Shown piece by piece: positions 6,566 through 14,961 of a stretch of DNA of 64,000 nucleotides. The notes beneath the pieces were generated by a model. It had not been told where the DNA came from. It did not search any database and saw only the letters and a list, made by a program, of their open reading frames with translations. The position numbers were made by a program, and so were the translations under genes. The DNA is taken from the NCBI GenBank assembly GCA_947471035.1, contig CANIWJ010000004.1, positions 1 through 64,000 on the forward strand, in the 5' to 3' direction. Source of the DNA: Verrucomicrobiota bacterium. Its GTDB lineage: Bacteria; Verrucomicrobiota; Verrucomicrobiia; Opitutales; Opitutaceae. Each line of letters starts with the position of its first letter. Positions within the stretch are counted from its first letter, which is position 1.

Positions 6566-7141
6566 TCAAAGGCTGAAGCCAACGCCAACCGACCAGAGAT
6601 AAGCGCCGTCTTTGAAGTTGTCAGTGGCCTTGCTGCCGCTGTCGAAGGTCCACGCGTAGTTGACCAGCGCGAAGAGAAAGGTCTTGGGCTGCACGTAGAA
6701 CTTCAAACCGGCCTCGACGCCGGCGGCCCAAGTGTCGTTGGTCGTGTCTCCGTAAAGACCCCCAATATTCACGCCGACAAAGGGACGAAAACGATCATGG
6801 CCAAAATGTTGATCGAGCGCGAGGAAGGTCGATGCGTCGTAAGAAGCGCCGTTGCCGCCGGAGCCATTGGAGTAATTGACCGACTGGCGCACGGAGACTT
6901 CCAGCGAGTCAGTGAGGTAATTACCGACCGAAAAATTCAGCCCGCCGAGCGAATTATCGAAGTCGTTATTGGTAGCTCCGCTGCCGCCGAGGGTGAACTC
7001 CCAATCGGTGGCGCGGGCGCCGTATTCGACGATCTCGGAGTTGGTGTTGGTTTGTACGACGGGAGTGGTGGTGGTCTGGGCAGCGGCGGTGCCGGCGATC
7101 AGGAGCGAAAGGCTCGAAAGAATCAGGTTTTTGATTTTCAT
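6566..7141 (-). CDS. outer-membrane beta-barrel protein
   Basis: 191 residues from the ATG at 7141. The open frame extends upstream, but MKIKNLILSSLSLLIAGTAAA is a normal Sec signal peptide cut before AQTTTT. The mature part alternates polar and hydrophobic residues in short strands with Gly/Asn-rich turns and ends SVGVGFSL, suggesting an eight-stranded barrel of the OmpW/OmpA-N type. Ligand and role are unknown. A strong terminator follows immediately. Confidence 0.8.
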   Translation of the reverse strand: MKIKNLILSSLSLLIAGTAAAQTTTTPVVQTNTNSEIVEYGARATDWEFTLGGSGATNNDFDNSLGGLNFSVGNYLTDSLEVSVRQSVNYSNGSGGNGASYDASTFLALDQHFGHDRFRPFVGVNIGGLYGDTTNDTWAAGVEAGLKFYVQPKTFLFALVNYAWTFDSGSKATDNFKDGAYLWSVGVGFSL

Positions 7142-7217
7142 GGTTGTTTTGGTTTTTTGCCCTTTAGAAAAAGGCGAAAGGAGCCGACGCACGCGTCGGC
7201 AGGGGACGGGTGATCGC

Positions 7218-7370
7218 TCAGCGTTTACGCAGGCCGCCGGTCAGATAGACGATCAGCACAATCAGGAGGATCAGACCAAGTCCGCCGCCTCCGATAGCCG
7301 GGCCGCCGAAATAAAAGCCACCACCGCCGAAGAGCAGAAGCAGAACCACTATCAATAGAAGAGTATTCAC
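7218..7370 (-). CDS. DUF3309-like 50-residue membrane protein
   Basis: 50 residues starting at a GTG at 7370, preceded by the purine-rich aaggtgggg that can serve as ribosome binding site. It has two hydrophobic helices (VNTLLLIVVLLLLFGGGGFY and GLGLILLIVLIVYLTG) joined by a glycine-rich loop, ending GGLRKR. This resembles DUF3309, tiny membrane proteins of unknown function often found with stress genes. It lies 76 bases upstream of the outer-membrane protein gene and could be cotranscribed with it. Confidence 0.7.
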   Translation of the reverse strand: MNTLLLIVVLLLLFGGGGFYFGGPAIGGGGLGLILLIVLIVYLTGGLRKR

Positions 7371-7440
7371 CCCCCCACCTTACCCGCTCGCTAACTTGGC
7401 GAATATGGGGAGATTCCCTACTAACCCCAAAAGTCATAAA

Positions 7441-7473
7441 AAATCCCGTCGGCGATAATACGCGGACGGGATT
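7441..7473 (-). terminator. rho-independent terminator of the 318-residue membrane protein gene
   Basis: Inverted repeat with arms aatcccgtc and gacgggatt. On the minus strand the second arm is followed by a run of T (7435-7442), 25 bases past the stop at 7499. Confidence 0.7.
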
Positions 7474-7498
7474 CGCAGGAAGCGTTCAGATCACAAAA

Positions 7499-8455
7499 TT
7501 AGGCGGTAGCTGGTGTTTGGTTTTCACATTTAACCGCACACTTGGCCCCGTGGCAGGCGCCACAGCTGGCTGCCACGGCGCCGAACACAAAGCCCGCGAA
7601 AGAGACGAGTGAGAAGATAGACAAAGCCTTGGCGGCAGTATCGGCAGCTTCACGGGCTTTTTGCTCCGCTGCATCCTTGGCTGCTTTTAAGTCCGCCGTG
7701 ATGCGCTCATACGTAACGGTCCAATCGGTGACCAGGGCGTTGGCATCGGCCTGGCTTAAGCCTGCTTGAGCAACGAGAACATTTACCAATTCAGCACGAC
7801 TCGCCGTGCTCTCTGAATTTAACGCGGGGTTAAACATCCGGGCAACAGCCAAGCCAATCTCGCGCTTGGCACGCAGGCCGGTTTTAGACGTGGGACCATT
7901 AGAAATACCGGATGTCGCTTCATCGGTAAAACTCCATAAAGTATCACCGGACTGTTTGATTGCATCCTTGGCCAAATCCGTCGCGCCACCCACTGCGGCG
8001 GCGGCAGGTTGACCGGCCGCGGCCAAGCCTCCACCGACTAATTTAGAAATATCCCCCATCATCCAACCCGCACCGGCGGAAACCAACAATACGCCGGCTA
8101 CCGTAGCCGCGCACCACACAATAAAGCCATGTAATCGGGCGGACGCACGCACCCGGGCCGGGGTGAAACGACCGGCAACCCAACCGCCGAACCACAAGGA
8201 GACCACCGCACTCACACCTTGAATAATCAAAGCACCAGCGCTCAGCGATGTCACAGGATTCTCCGCTGTGATTGGATTATAAATCGCAAAACCCAAGCCG
8301 GCCCCGAGTAACATAAACAATACCTGCAAGGCGAAAGCGGCAGTCAGACCGGCAAAGATTGCCGGCCAGGAAACTCGTGGAGAACAACACGAGCATGTGC
8401 TTTGATCAGATGAATAAGTTTGCCCGGAAAGGGGAAAAGTAGAGTTGGTAATCAT
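7499..8455 (-). CDS. multi-pass membrane protein, cysteine-rich ends
   Basis: 318 residues. Hydrophobic helices at about residues 30-58, 70-92 and 105-132, then a long Ala-rich amphipathic region (about 140-270) with coiled-coil character, and a last helix near 275-298. Both ends carry cysteine clusters: STCSCCSP near residue 20 and SCGACHGAKCAVKC close to the C-terminus. The membrane part resembles hypothetical PhnA-like membrane proteins of proteobacteria, but I cannot assign a function. The cysteines could bind metal or form disulfides. It is followed by a terminator and preceded by a 42-residue membrane protein gene. Confidence 0.65.
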   Translation of the reverse strand: MITNSTFPLSGQTYSSDQSTCSCCSPRVSWPAIFAGLTAAFALQVLFMLLGAGLGFAIYNPITAENPVTSLSAGALIIQGVSAVVSLWFGGWVAGRFTPARVRASARLHGFIVWCAATVAGVLLVSAGAGWMMGDISKLVGGGLAAAGQPAAAAVGGATDLAKDAIKQSGDTLWSFTDEATSGISNGPTSKTGLRAKREIGLAVARMFNPALNSESTASRAELVNVLVAQAGLSQADANALVTDWTVTYERITADLKAAKDAAEQKAREAADTAAKALSIFSLVSFAGFVFGAVAASCGACHGAKCAVKCENQTPATA

Positions 8456-8496
8456 AAATTATAAAATAGTAGTAAACAAAGGAACAGATCAGGAGC

Positions 8497-8625
8497 TTAA
8501 CGTCCGAACATTTTGGCGACTCCGAATATTACGATGGCGCCGATCAGTCCGCCGCCGAAAAGCATATAAATAAGCGAGTAACCGATGGCGGCGACGGGCG
8601 GTAGAAGAGGAAGTAAATGATCCAT
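8497..8625 (-). CDS. 42-residue membrane protein
   Basis: Start placed at the ATG at 8625, giving MDHLLPLLPPVAAIGYSLIY and a second helix MLFGGGLIGAIVIFGVAKMF. An upstream start at 8709 gives an unconvincing Cys/Pro-rich extension. Almost the whole protein is hydrophobic with a conserved-looking FGGGLIG turn. The family is unknown. It lies 41 bases upstream of the cysteine-rich membrane protein gene on the same strand. Confidence 0.5.
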   Translation of the reverse strand: MDHLLPLLPPVAAIGYSLIYMLFGGGLIGAIVIFGVAKMFGR

Positions 8626-8902
8626 ATTAATACAGAACGAAGGATCAGGATGGTATTGTGCGTAAACTGATTCCCCAGGCACCGGACATATCAAGTGCCG
8701 GGTTATCATTACGGTGCCAAACTACTGGAATGTCGTTTTATAAAAAATGGGGCATAACCCTGCATTACACCCTTTTGGCTTGGATGGGGCGGGGCGTCCT
8801 GGCGGGACATAGAGCCGCAGATACGCCGATGCGTCGCATTTCTATAAATTCCCCCGGAGCGCGTAATCGTCGGGCTGGGCTGATTTATCTTCCCGGACCC
8901 TG
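8626..8902. other. intergenic region without recognisable gene
   Basis: No open frame here looks like a protein and no terminator or RNA gene is evident. It probably holds the promoter for the small membrane protein gene at 8497-8625. Confidence 0.4.
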
Positions 8903-10033
8903 CTAATCTTCGTCGTCCGCGCCGCCCGAGGCCGAGCGCTTCATGTCGTAGGGCTGGCCGGTCAACTCAGCGAGTTTACGCTCCATATCGGCCTTTTGCA
9001 GCGCCTCGATCACGGGGTCGATAGCCCCTTCAATTACCTGGGCGAGGCTGTGCAAGGTGAGACCGATGCGATGATCGGTCAGGCGACTCTGCGGGAAATT
9101 ATAGGTACGGATGCGTTCGCTGCGGTCGCCGGTGCCGATCTGGGTTTTGCGTTGGGCGGCGTATTTGGCCTGCTCCTCGTCCTGCTTGCGCTGGAGCAGG
9201 CGGGCGCGCAGCACCGACATGGCCGAGGCCTTGTTTTTGATCTGCGAACGGCCGTCGGCGCAAAACACCATGAGTCCGGTGGGCTTGTGGATGATGCGCA
9301 CCGCCGAGTCGGTGGTGTTGACCCCCTGCCCGCCCGGGCCGCTGGCGCGTTGCACCGTGATTTCCAAATCCTGCGGGTCGATGTGCACGTCCACTTCCTC
9401 AGCCTCGGCCAGCACCGCCACGGTGACGGTCGAGGTGTGGATGCGGCCATTGGCCTCGGTGCTGGGCACGCGTTGCACCCGATGCACGCCGCTCTCGAAT
9501 TTGAGCTGACGGTAAACATCCTGGCCGCGCACCAAGAAACTGATTTCGCGGAAACCGCCACGCTCCGAGGGCGAACTGCCCATCGGCTCGATGGTCCAGC
9601 GCCGCGCCTCGCAATAACGTTGATACATGCGGGTGAGGGTGGCGGCGAAGAGCGCCGCTTCCTCGCCACCGGTGCCGGCCCGGATCTCGACCACGGTGTT
9701 GCGCGAGTCGGTGGCCTCGGGCGGAATCATCTGGCGCAGCACAGCGGCGTGCAGCTCCTCGGCGCGTTTTTCCAGCTCAGGAATCTCTGCTTCGGCCAGC
9801 TCCCGCAGACCGGCGTCGCCGCTGGAATCGCGGAGCAGGCCGCGCATCTCGACAAGGTCGGCCTGGGTTTTTTGCAACGCGGTGTGATCGGCCAAAAGGA
9901 TGCCGAGACGCTGGTGCTCGCGGGTCACGTCGGCGGCGGCGCGGGCGTTGGTGAAAAACGAGGGCGAGCGGATCTGCGCATCGAGTTCATCGAGGCGGCG
10001 GCGAAACGGGGTGATGTCGGGAAGGGAGACCAT
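8903..10033 (-). CDS. prfA: peptide chain release factor 1
   Basis: 376 residues from the ATG at 10033, giving [20 protein letters not shown]; the longer frame adds an Arg/Pro-rich stretch absent from the family. The class I release factor layout is complete: an N-terminal helical domain, the PCRF domain with [15 protein letters not shown], the codon-reading loop [16 protein letters not shown] (a PxT-type tripeptide as in RF1, not the SPF of RF2) and the catalytic GPGGQGVN loop. It ends translation at UAA and UAG by triggering peptidyl-tRNA hydrolysis. It is divergent from the HAD phosphatase gene. Confidence 0.96.
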   Translation of the reverse strand: MVSLPDITPFRRRLDELDAQIRSPSFFTNARAAADVTREHQRLGILLADHTALQKTQADLVEMRGLLRDSSGDAGLRELAEAEIPELEKRAEELHAAVLRQMIPPEATDSRNTVVEIRAGTGGEEAALFAATLTRMYQRYCEARRWTIEPMGSSPSERGGFREISFLVRGQDVYRQLKFESGVHRVQRVPSTEANGRIHTSTVTVAVLAEAEEVDVHIDPQDLEITVQRASGPGGQGVNTTDSAVRIIHKPTGLMVFCADGRSQIKNKASAMSVLRARLLQRKQDEEQAKYAAQRKTQIGTGDRSERIRTYNFPQSRLTDHRIGLTLHSLAQVIEGAIDPVIEALQKADMERKLAELTGQPYDMKRSASGGADDED

Positions 10034-10181
10034 GAAAAAAGGAGAGTGAGACGGAAGGAGCCCGGCAGGAACCGGCGGGCGGGACGGTTTGCGCATTGCG
10101 CGCGGGGCGCGGCGGGCCTTGTTTACGCACAGGCTCCGCGCACGGACCAAACGAGGTCCGCGCTAAAGGTGCTGATCCGCC

Positions 10182-11225
10182 ATGGCCAAGACTCTTTTCA
10201 CACAGAACATCATCGCCTGCATCTGGGACTTCGACAAGACCCTTATCCCCGAATACATGCAGTCGCCGCTTTTTCGGCGCTACGGGGTGGACGAGGCCGT
10301 CTTCTGGAACGAGTGCAACAACCTCGTCTCCCATTACCAGCGCCGCGGTTACCAGCTCTCATCCGAGATCGCCTACCTCAACCATCTGCTCACCTACGTG
10401 CTGGCCGGCCGCATGCCCAAGCTTAGCAACAAGGTGCTACGCGAGTGCGGCGCTGAGATTCAGTTCTATCCGGGCTTGCCCGATTTTTTCCGTACCGCCC
10501 AGAGCTATGTCGCCAAAAAGGAAGCCTACCGCAAACACGACATCCGACTCGAACACTACATCGTGAGCACCGGCTTGGCCGAAATGGTGCGCGGCAGCAA
10601 AATCGCCCCGTTCGTGGACGGAATCTGGGGCTGCGGTTTTGTGGAAAATCCGCTCCAGCCCGGCTTCCTTGAACAGGGGAATCTGGAGATCGAGGCCGAA
10701 GCCGAGCTCGCCCAGATCGGCTTGGTAATCGACAACACCACCAAGACCCGCGCCCTCTTTGAGATCAACAAGGGCACCAACAAGGACCCGGCGCTGGACG
10801 TAAACGCCAACATCGCGCCCGAGGATCGCCGCATCCCCTTCCAAAACATGATCTACATCGCCGACGGCCCGAGCGATGTGCCCAGCTTCTCCGTCACCAA
10901 GAAAGGCGGCGGCCTGGCCTACGGTGTTTACAACCCGGCCCGCCCGGACGAATTCGCGCAAAACGACCGTCTGCGCTCCTCCGGTCGCATCGACCACTAC
11001 GGCCCGGCCGACTACCGCCCGGAGAGCAGCACCGCGCTCTGGCTGCGGCTGCAAATCCACTCGCTCTGCGACCGCATCGTGGCCGACCGCGAGAGCGCGG
11101 TGGCAGCTCGCGTGGCCAGACCACCTCGACATCTCAATCTCACCCCCGAGGAAGTCGCTGCTCAACGCGCCGCCGCCGCCAAACCGGGCCAGACCGCCGG
11201 ACATCAGGATACGTTTTTAGAGTAA
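10182..11225 (+). CDS. HAD superfamily hydrolase
   Basis: 347 residues. Motif I is CIWDFDKTLI near residue 15 (nucleophile Asp and acid/base Asp), and motif IV is YIADGPSDVPSF near residue 228. A helical cap lies between them, consistent with a phosphatase of the phosphoserine-phosphatase-like HAD branch. The C-terminal 50 residues are basic and probably disordered. The gene is a divergent partner of prfA, with 148 bases between the starts. The substrate is unknown; the family hydrolyses small phosphate monoesters using Mg2+. Confidence 0.85.
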   Translation: MAKTLFTQNIIACIWDFDKTLIPEYMQSPLFRRYGVDEAVFWNECNNLVSHYQRRGYQLSSEIAYLNHLLTYVLAGRMPKLSNKVLRECGAEIQFYPGLPDFFRTAQSYVAKKEAYRKHDIRLEHYIVSTGLAEMVRGSKIAPFVDGIWGCGFVENPLQPGFLEQGNLEIEAEAELAQIGLVIDNTTKTRALFEINKGTNKDPALDVNANIAPEDRRIPFQNMIYIADGPSDVPSFSVTKKGGGLAYGVYNPARPDEFAQNDRLRSSGRIDHYGPADYRPESSTALWLRLQIHSLCDRIVADRESAVAARVARPPRHLNLTPEEVAAQRAAAAKPGQTAGHQDTFLE

Positions 11226-11366
11226 AAAACACCCGCCACGTTCAACCCATCGCGCGGAGCCGCCAAGTTTTCGCGGTGGCAAAAACCGGCTTTTTCAGAG
11301 CAGAAACGCGCCTTTCATTTGCGTCGATTCGCGTCGATAAGCGGTTACTTGTTTTCGCATCATACC

Positions 11367-12167
11367 ATGGATCACCTCTCGGTTGGAGACTGCTGGAACG
11401 GTAATGCTGAAGCTTGGACAAAACTCGCGCGCGCGGGCTACGACACCTATCGCGACCACCTGAACACACCGGCGTTCCTGGCGATGTTGCCGCCAGTTGA
11501 GGGACTGGAGGGGCTCGATATCGGCTGCGGAGAGGGGCACAACACGCGGCTAATCGCGCAGCGGGGCGCGCAGATGACGGGGCTGGATATCGCGGAGATT
11601 TTCATCGGCCATGCGCGCGAGGAGGAGCAGCGCGCGCCACTGGGGATCACGTATCACCACGCGAGCGCGGTGGAGTTGCCCTACAAGACGGCGTCTTTCG
11701 ATTTCGCGGTCGGCTGCATGAGTCTGATGGATATCCCTGAAACGTCGCAGGTGGTGGAAGAGGCGTTTCGCGTGTTGCGGCCGGGCGGGTGGTTACAGTT
11801 CTCGATTTTGCACCCGTGTTTCAATCCGCCGCACCGGCGCAACTGCCGCGACGAGCGGAAGCTCACGTATGCAGTGGAGGTCGGGGACTATTTTTCGGAG
11901 ACGCGCGGGCAGATCGACGAGTGGATTTTCGGGACTGCGCCGCTGGCGCTGCGGCAGCGGTTGCCGATGTTTAAAGTGCCCCGTTTCCACCGTCCGCTGG
12001 GGCAGTGGATCAATCTACTGATCGCGGCAGGCTTCGTGATCGAGCGCGTGGAGGAGCCTAAGCCGAGCGATGCGACCGTGCTGGCGAATCCGAGCCTGCA
12101 GGACGCGCAGGTGGTCGCGTATTTTCTACATGTGCGGGTGCGGAAGGCGGCTGCGCCTGCAGGCTGA
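11367..12167 (+). CDS. class I SAM-dependent methyltransferase
   Basis: 266 residues from the ATG at 11367. SAM-binding motif I is GLDIGCGEGHNTRLIAQRG (about residues 50-68), followed by the acidic loop TGLDIAEIF and the motif around FDFAVGCMSLMDIPE; VLRPGGWLQFSILHP completes the methyltransferase 11/25 pattern. The substrate cannot be predicted; relatives act on small molecules or ubiquinone-like acceptors. The gene stands alone, convergent with the pilT gene downstream. Confidence 0.9.
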   Translation: MDHLSVGDCWNGNAEAWTKLARAGYDTYRDHLNTPAFLAMLPPVEGLEGLDIGCGEGHNTRLIAQRGAQMTGLDIAEIFIGHAREEEQRAPLGITYHHASAVELPYKTASFDFAVGCMSLMDIPETSQVVEEAFRVLRPGGWLQFSILHPCFNPPHRRNCRDERKLTYAVEVGDYFSETRGQIDEWIFGTAPLALRQRLPMFKVPRFHRPLGQWINLLIAAGFVIERVEEPKPSDATVLANPSLQDAQVVAYFLHVRVRKAAAPAG

Positions 12168-12256
12168 AACTTACGGGACTTTGGAGTCCCCAAAAGCGGG
12201 CGGGGTGTTAGAGATCCTAAGCAAAATTTAATCGCCGATCAGCCAGTGCTAGAAGC

Positions 12257-13333
12257 TCAATGCCCGCCGTCCAGTTCGCCGGGCTTGAGCAGGCTGGTGA
12301 AGAGGTTCTTGTCCGCCGCTTTCATGTAGGCCTCGCCGGCGGCGATACTGCCGTCCTTCACCCGGGCGAGCAGACTCTGGTCCATCGTCGTCATGCCGTC
12401 AGAGCGGCCGTTTTCGATGATCGCCCGGATGTTGGCGATCTGGCCACTGCGGATGGTGTTGGGCAGGGCCTCGTGCTGAAGCAGGATCTCGTGCACCGCA
12501 CAGCGGCCCTTGGGGATGCGTTTGCAGAGCAACTGGGAAACGACTCCGGACAGGCAGCCGGCCAGCATCACGCGCACCTGGTTTTGTTCCTCGGCGGGAA
12601 AGGCGTTAATGATGCGGTCCACTGTCTTCGGCGCGTTGTTGGTGTGGAGCGTGCCAAAGACGAGCATGCCCATCGAAGCGCAGCCGAGCGCCAGTTTGAT
12701 CGTCTCCAGCTCGCGCATTTCGCCTAGCAGCAAGATATCGGGGTCGTGGCGCATCGCGCCCTTGAGCGCGTCACCGAAGCTGCGGGTATGCTCGCCAACT
12801 TCACGGTGCACGATGGTGCAACGTTTGTTTTGATGCACGAACTCGATCGGGTCCTCGATGGTGATGATGTGCCGGGCGAGATTGGTGTTAATGTAGTCGA
12901 TCATCGCGGCCAGCGTGGTGGACTTGCCGCTGCCGGTGGGCCCGGTGACTAGGACCAGACCCTCGTTAAGATGACACAGTTTTTTCAAAGGCTCGGGCAA
13001 CTTGAGATCCTCGAAGGAGAGAATCTTGGACGGGATCTGACGAAACACCGCCGCCTGCCCCCAGTGGTTGCAGAGGTAATTGCCACGGAAGCGGGCCAGG
13101 CCGGCGATTTCGTAGGCGAGATCGAGGTCGTGGCGTTCAAGAAAATCGGTCCAGCGGGAGGGCGGGCAAATTTCCTTAAGGTAGGCCTCCATTTGCGGGG
13201 CGGTGACCGGCTGGTCGTTTAGCGGGGTGAGCGCTCCCGAGATGCGGCCCTTGGGCGGCAGGCCAACGGTAAGGTGGAGATCGGAGCCTCCTCGCTCCAA
13301 AAGAGTGCGCAGCAGTGAATCGATGGCAGGCAT
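12257..13333 (-). CDS. pilT: type IV pilus retraction ATPase PilT/PilU-like
   Basis: 358 residues, typical of PilT. It shows the N-terminal PAS-like domain (GGSDLHLTVGLPP), Walker [18 protein letters not shown], the Asp box IITIEDPIEFVH, the Walker B-like region ILLGEMRELETIKLAL and the His box GTLHTNNAPKTVDRII. These hexameric ATPases depolymerise the pilus at the inner membrane for twitching. It follows a second, longer PilT-like gene by 24 bases, so the two are an operon. Confidence 0.93.
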   Translation of the reverse strand: MPAIDSLLRTLLERGGSDLHLTVGLPPKGRISGALTPLNDQPVTAPQMEAYLKEICPPSRWTDFLERHDLDLAYEIAGLARFRGNYLCNHWGQAAVFRQIPSKILSFEDLKLPEPLKKLCHLNEGLVLVTGPTGSGKSTTLAAMIDYINTNLARHIITIEDPIEFVHQNKRCTIVHREVGEHTRSFGDALKGAMRHDPDILLLGEMRELETIKLALGCASMGMLVFGTLHTNNAPKTVDRIINAFPAEEQNQVRVMLAGCLSGVVSQLLCKRIPKGRCAVHEILLQHEALPNTIRSGQIANIRAIIENGRSDGMTTMDQSLLARVKDGSIAAGEAYMKAADKNLFTSLLKPGELDGGH

Positions 13334-13357
13334 GTGCTGGGGTAAACGGGTTAAGAC

Positions 13358-14830
13358 TTAGGTGATGCGTGCGCGCAGCACGCGATTGGAGATAATTTCC
13401 CGCGCGGTCTCGGCGGTGATCGCGCCTTCGGTGTAAAGGTTGAAAACGCCTGACTCCATCAGGCACATCCCGTCGCGCTGGCCGGTCTCCAGCACATTGC
13501 GCAGACCGTTCATTTTGCCCTCGCGAATAAGGGCCGCAATGGCCGGATTGCCGATCAAGATTTCGCACGCCATCACGAGTTTCCCGTCCGCTCCGGGCAA
13601 CAGGCGTTGGCAGATAATGCCGCGCAGGCTCTCGGCCACGCTGGCACGAATCTGGGACTGCTGCGCGGGGGGAAACACATCCAGCAGCCGGTTTAACGTG
13701 GTCGAGGCGTCGCTGGTGTGCATGGTGCCAATCACCAAATGCCCGGTCTCTGATGCGCTGATCGCCATCTCGATGGTCTCCAAATCGCGCAATTCGCCGA
13801 TGATAATCACGTCGGGGTCTTCGCGCAGCGCTCCCTTGAGCGCGCTGGCAAAGGTCTTGGTATGCGGGCCGACCTGACGCTGGGTGATGTTACACCCTTT
13901 GGAGGCCTGCACGACCTCGATCGGATCTTCCACCGTGATGATGTGGTCCTCGCGTTTCTCGTTCAACTCGGCGACCAGCGCGGCAAGCGTGGTCGTCTTG
14001 CCCGCCCCTACCGGTCCGGTCACGAGGATGAGGCCGTTGTGATAGGTAAGCAGCTTGCGGATATGCTCCAGATTGCGCAGTCCGAGCGAGTCGAGCTTGG
14101 GCACCTCGGCCGCGATCATGCGGTAGGCTCCGGCTGCACCGCCCTTGTGAAACATCAGATTCACGCGGTAACGATTTCTGGAATCGAGCGCCAAAGCGTA
14201 GTCGAGGTCCTTGCGCTCCATAAAATCCTTCCGCTGGTGTGGTGCCAGCAAAGCGGTGTTTAGCCGGAGAGACTCTTCCGCCGTGAGCACCCGGGTGCCC
14301 AGCGGAGTGAGCAAGCGTTGCTTGCGGACGAAGGGCCGGGCTCCCGCCGAAAGGTGCAGGTCACTGATGCCTCCGCGCGCGCAGGCCTTGAGCAGGCCGC
14401 GGAATTTTTCTGTCAGCTCGGTGTCATCCATCGCGGTTACTTGCGCGAAGGGGAAATCGAGCCCGCCCGCACTTGCTGACCCGCCCCCGGCCGACCCCGC
14501 TTCAGGTGTGGCTGCATGGGTGCCCAGTTTAAGCGAGGTCTTCCCCGGCTGCGGAATCGGCGGAGTCGTGCCACTGCTCACGAACGGGTCATTCTCCGGT
14601 GGACCGGACTTGGCTTTGACTTGAGCAAGGCCGGCCAAGTTCTCCAGTACGTCGATATTTTCCACCGTCACGTGACCCCCATCGACTAACTCCTGCGCGT
14701 AATCCAAAAGGTCCGTGTCCTCCCCTAGTTTCATTCGCACAGCCCACGCTGCTTTACAGGTGAACAACGATTGATCGACGCCAAGGCGAACCAGCCAGAT
14801 GATTGGGGTTTTCATCACCTTTTGTTTCAT
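13358..14830 (-). CDS. PilT-like ATPase with extra N-terminal domain
   Basis: 490 residues from the ATG at 14830 (an ATG at 14815 is also possible). The last 350 residues are a complete PilT-type motor: GISDLHLSAGARPFVRK, Walker A VTGPVGAGKTTTLAAL, HIITVEDPIEVV, IIIGELRDLETIEMAI and the His box GTMHTSDASTTLNRLL. The first 70 residues form a separate small domain (VRLGVDQSLFTCKAAW...), joined by a Gly/Ser/Pro-rich linker at about 75-125. Such an extension is not part of canonical PilT and may be a docking or regulatory module. First gene of the two-gene pilus-motor operon. Confidence 0.88.
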   Translation of the reverse strand: MKQKVMKTPIIWLVRLGVDQSLFTCKAAWAVRMKLGEDTDLLDYAQELVDGGHVTVENIDVLENLAGLAQVKAKSGPPENDPFVSSGTTPPIPQPGKTSLKLGTHAATPEAGSAGGGSASAGGLDFPFAQVTAMDDTELTEKFRGLLKACARGGISDLHLSAGARPFVRKQRLLTPLGTRVLTAEESLRLNTALLAPHQRKDFMERKDLDYALALDSRNRYRVNLMFHKGGAAGAYRMIAAEVPKLDSLGLRNLEHIRKLLTYHNGLILVTGPVGAGKTTTLAALVAELNEKREDHIITVEDPIEVVQASKGCNITQRQVGPHTKTFASALKGALREDPDVIIIGELRDLETIEMAISASETGHLVIGTMHTSDASTTLNRLLDVFPPAQQSQIRASVAESLRGIICQRLLPGADGKLVMACEILIGNPAIAALIREGKMNGLRNVLETGQRDGMCLMESGVFNLYTEGAITAETAREIISNRVLRARIT

Positions 14831-14961
14831 GGTGATTAGCGGATTTTGTAAAATACTATCCAAACAAGAACCCGAATAATAGCGAATCCCACACCAAGCC
14901 CACGACGAACACCAGCCGCCGTTGCGTTTCTGCGTTAAAGGCCCCCCTTCCTATCCTTTTC

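Noticed and set aside
8996-10426. 476-residue open frame on the plus strand
   Set aside because: It is antisense to prfA, whose family motifs are complete, and its own translation is low-complexity Gly/Ala/His.
12175-12190. terminator between the methyltransferase and pilT genes
   Set aside because: gggact-ttgg-agtccc can form a hairpin, but neither strand has a following T run.
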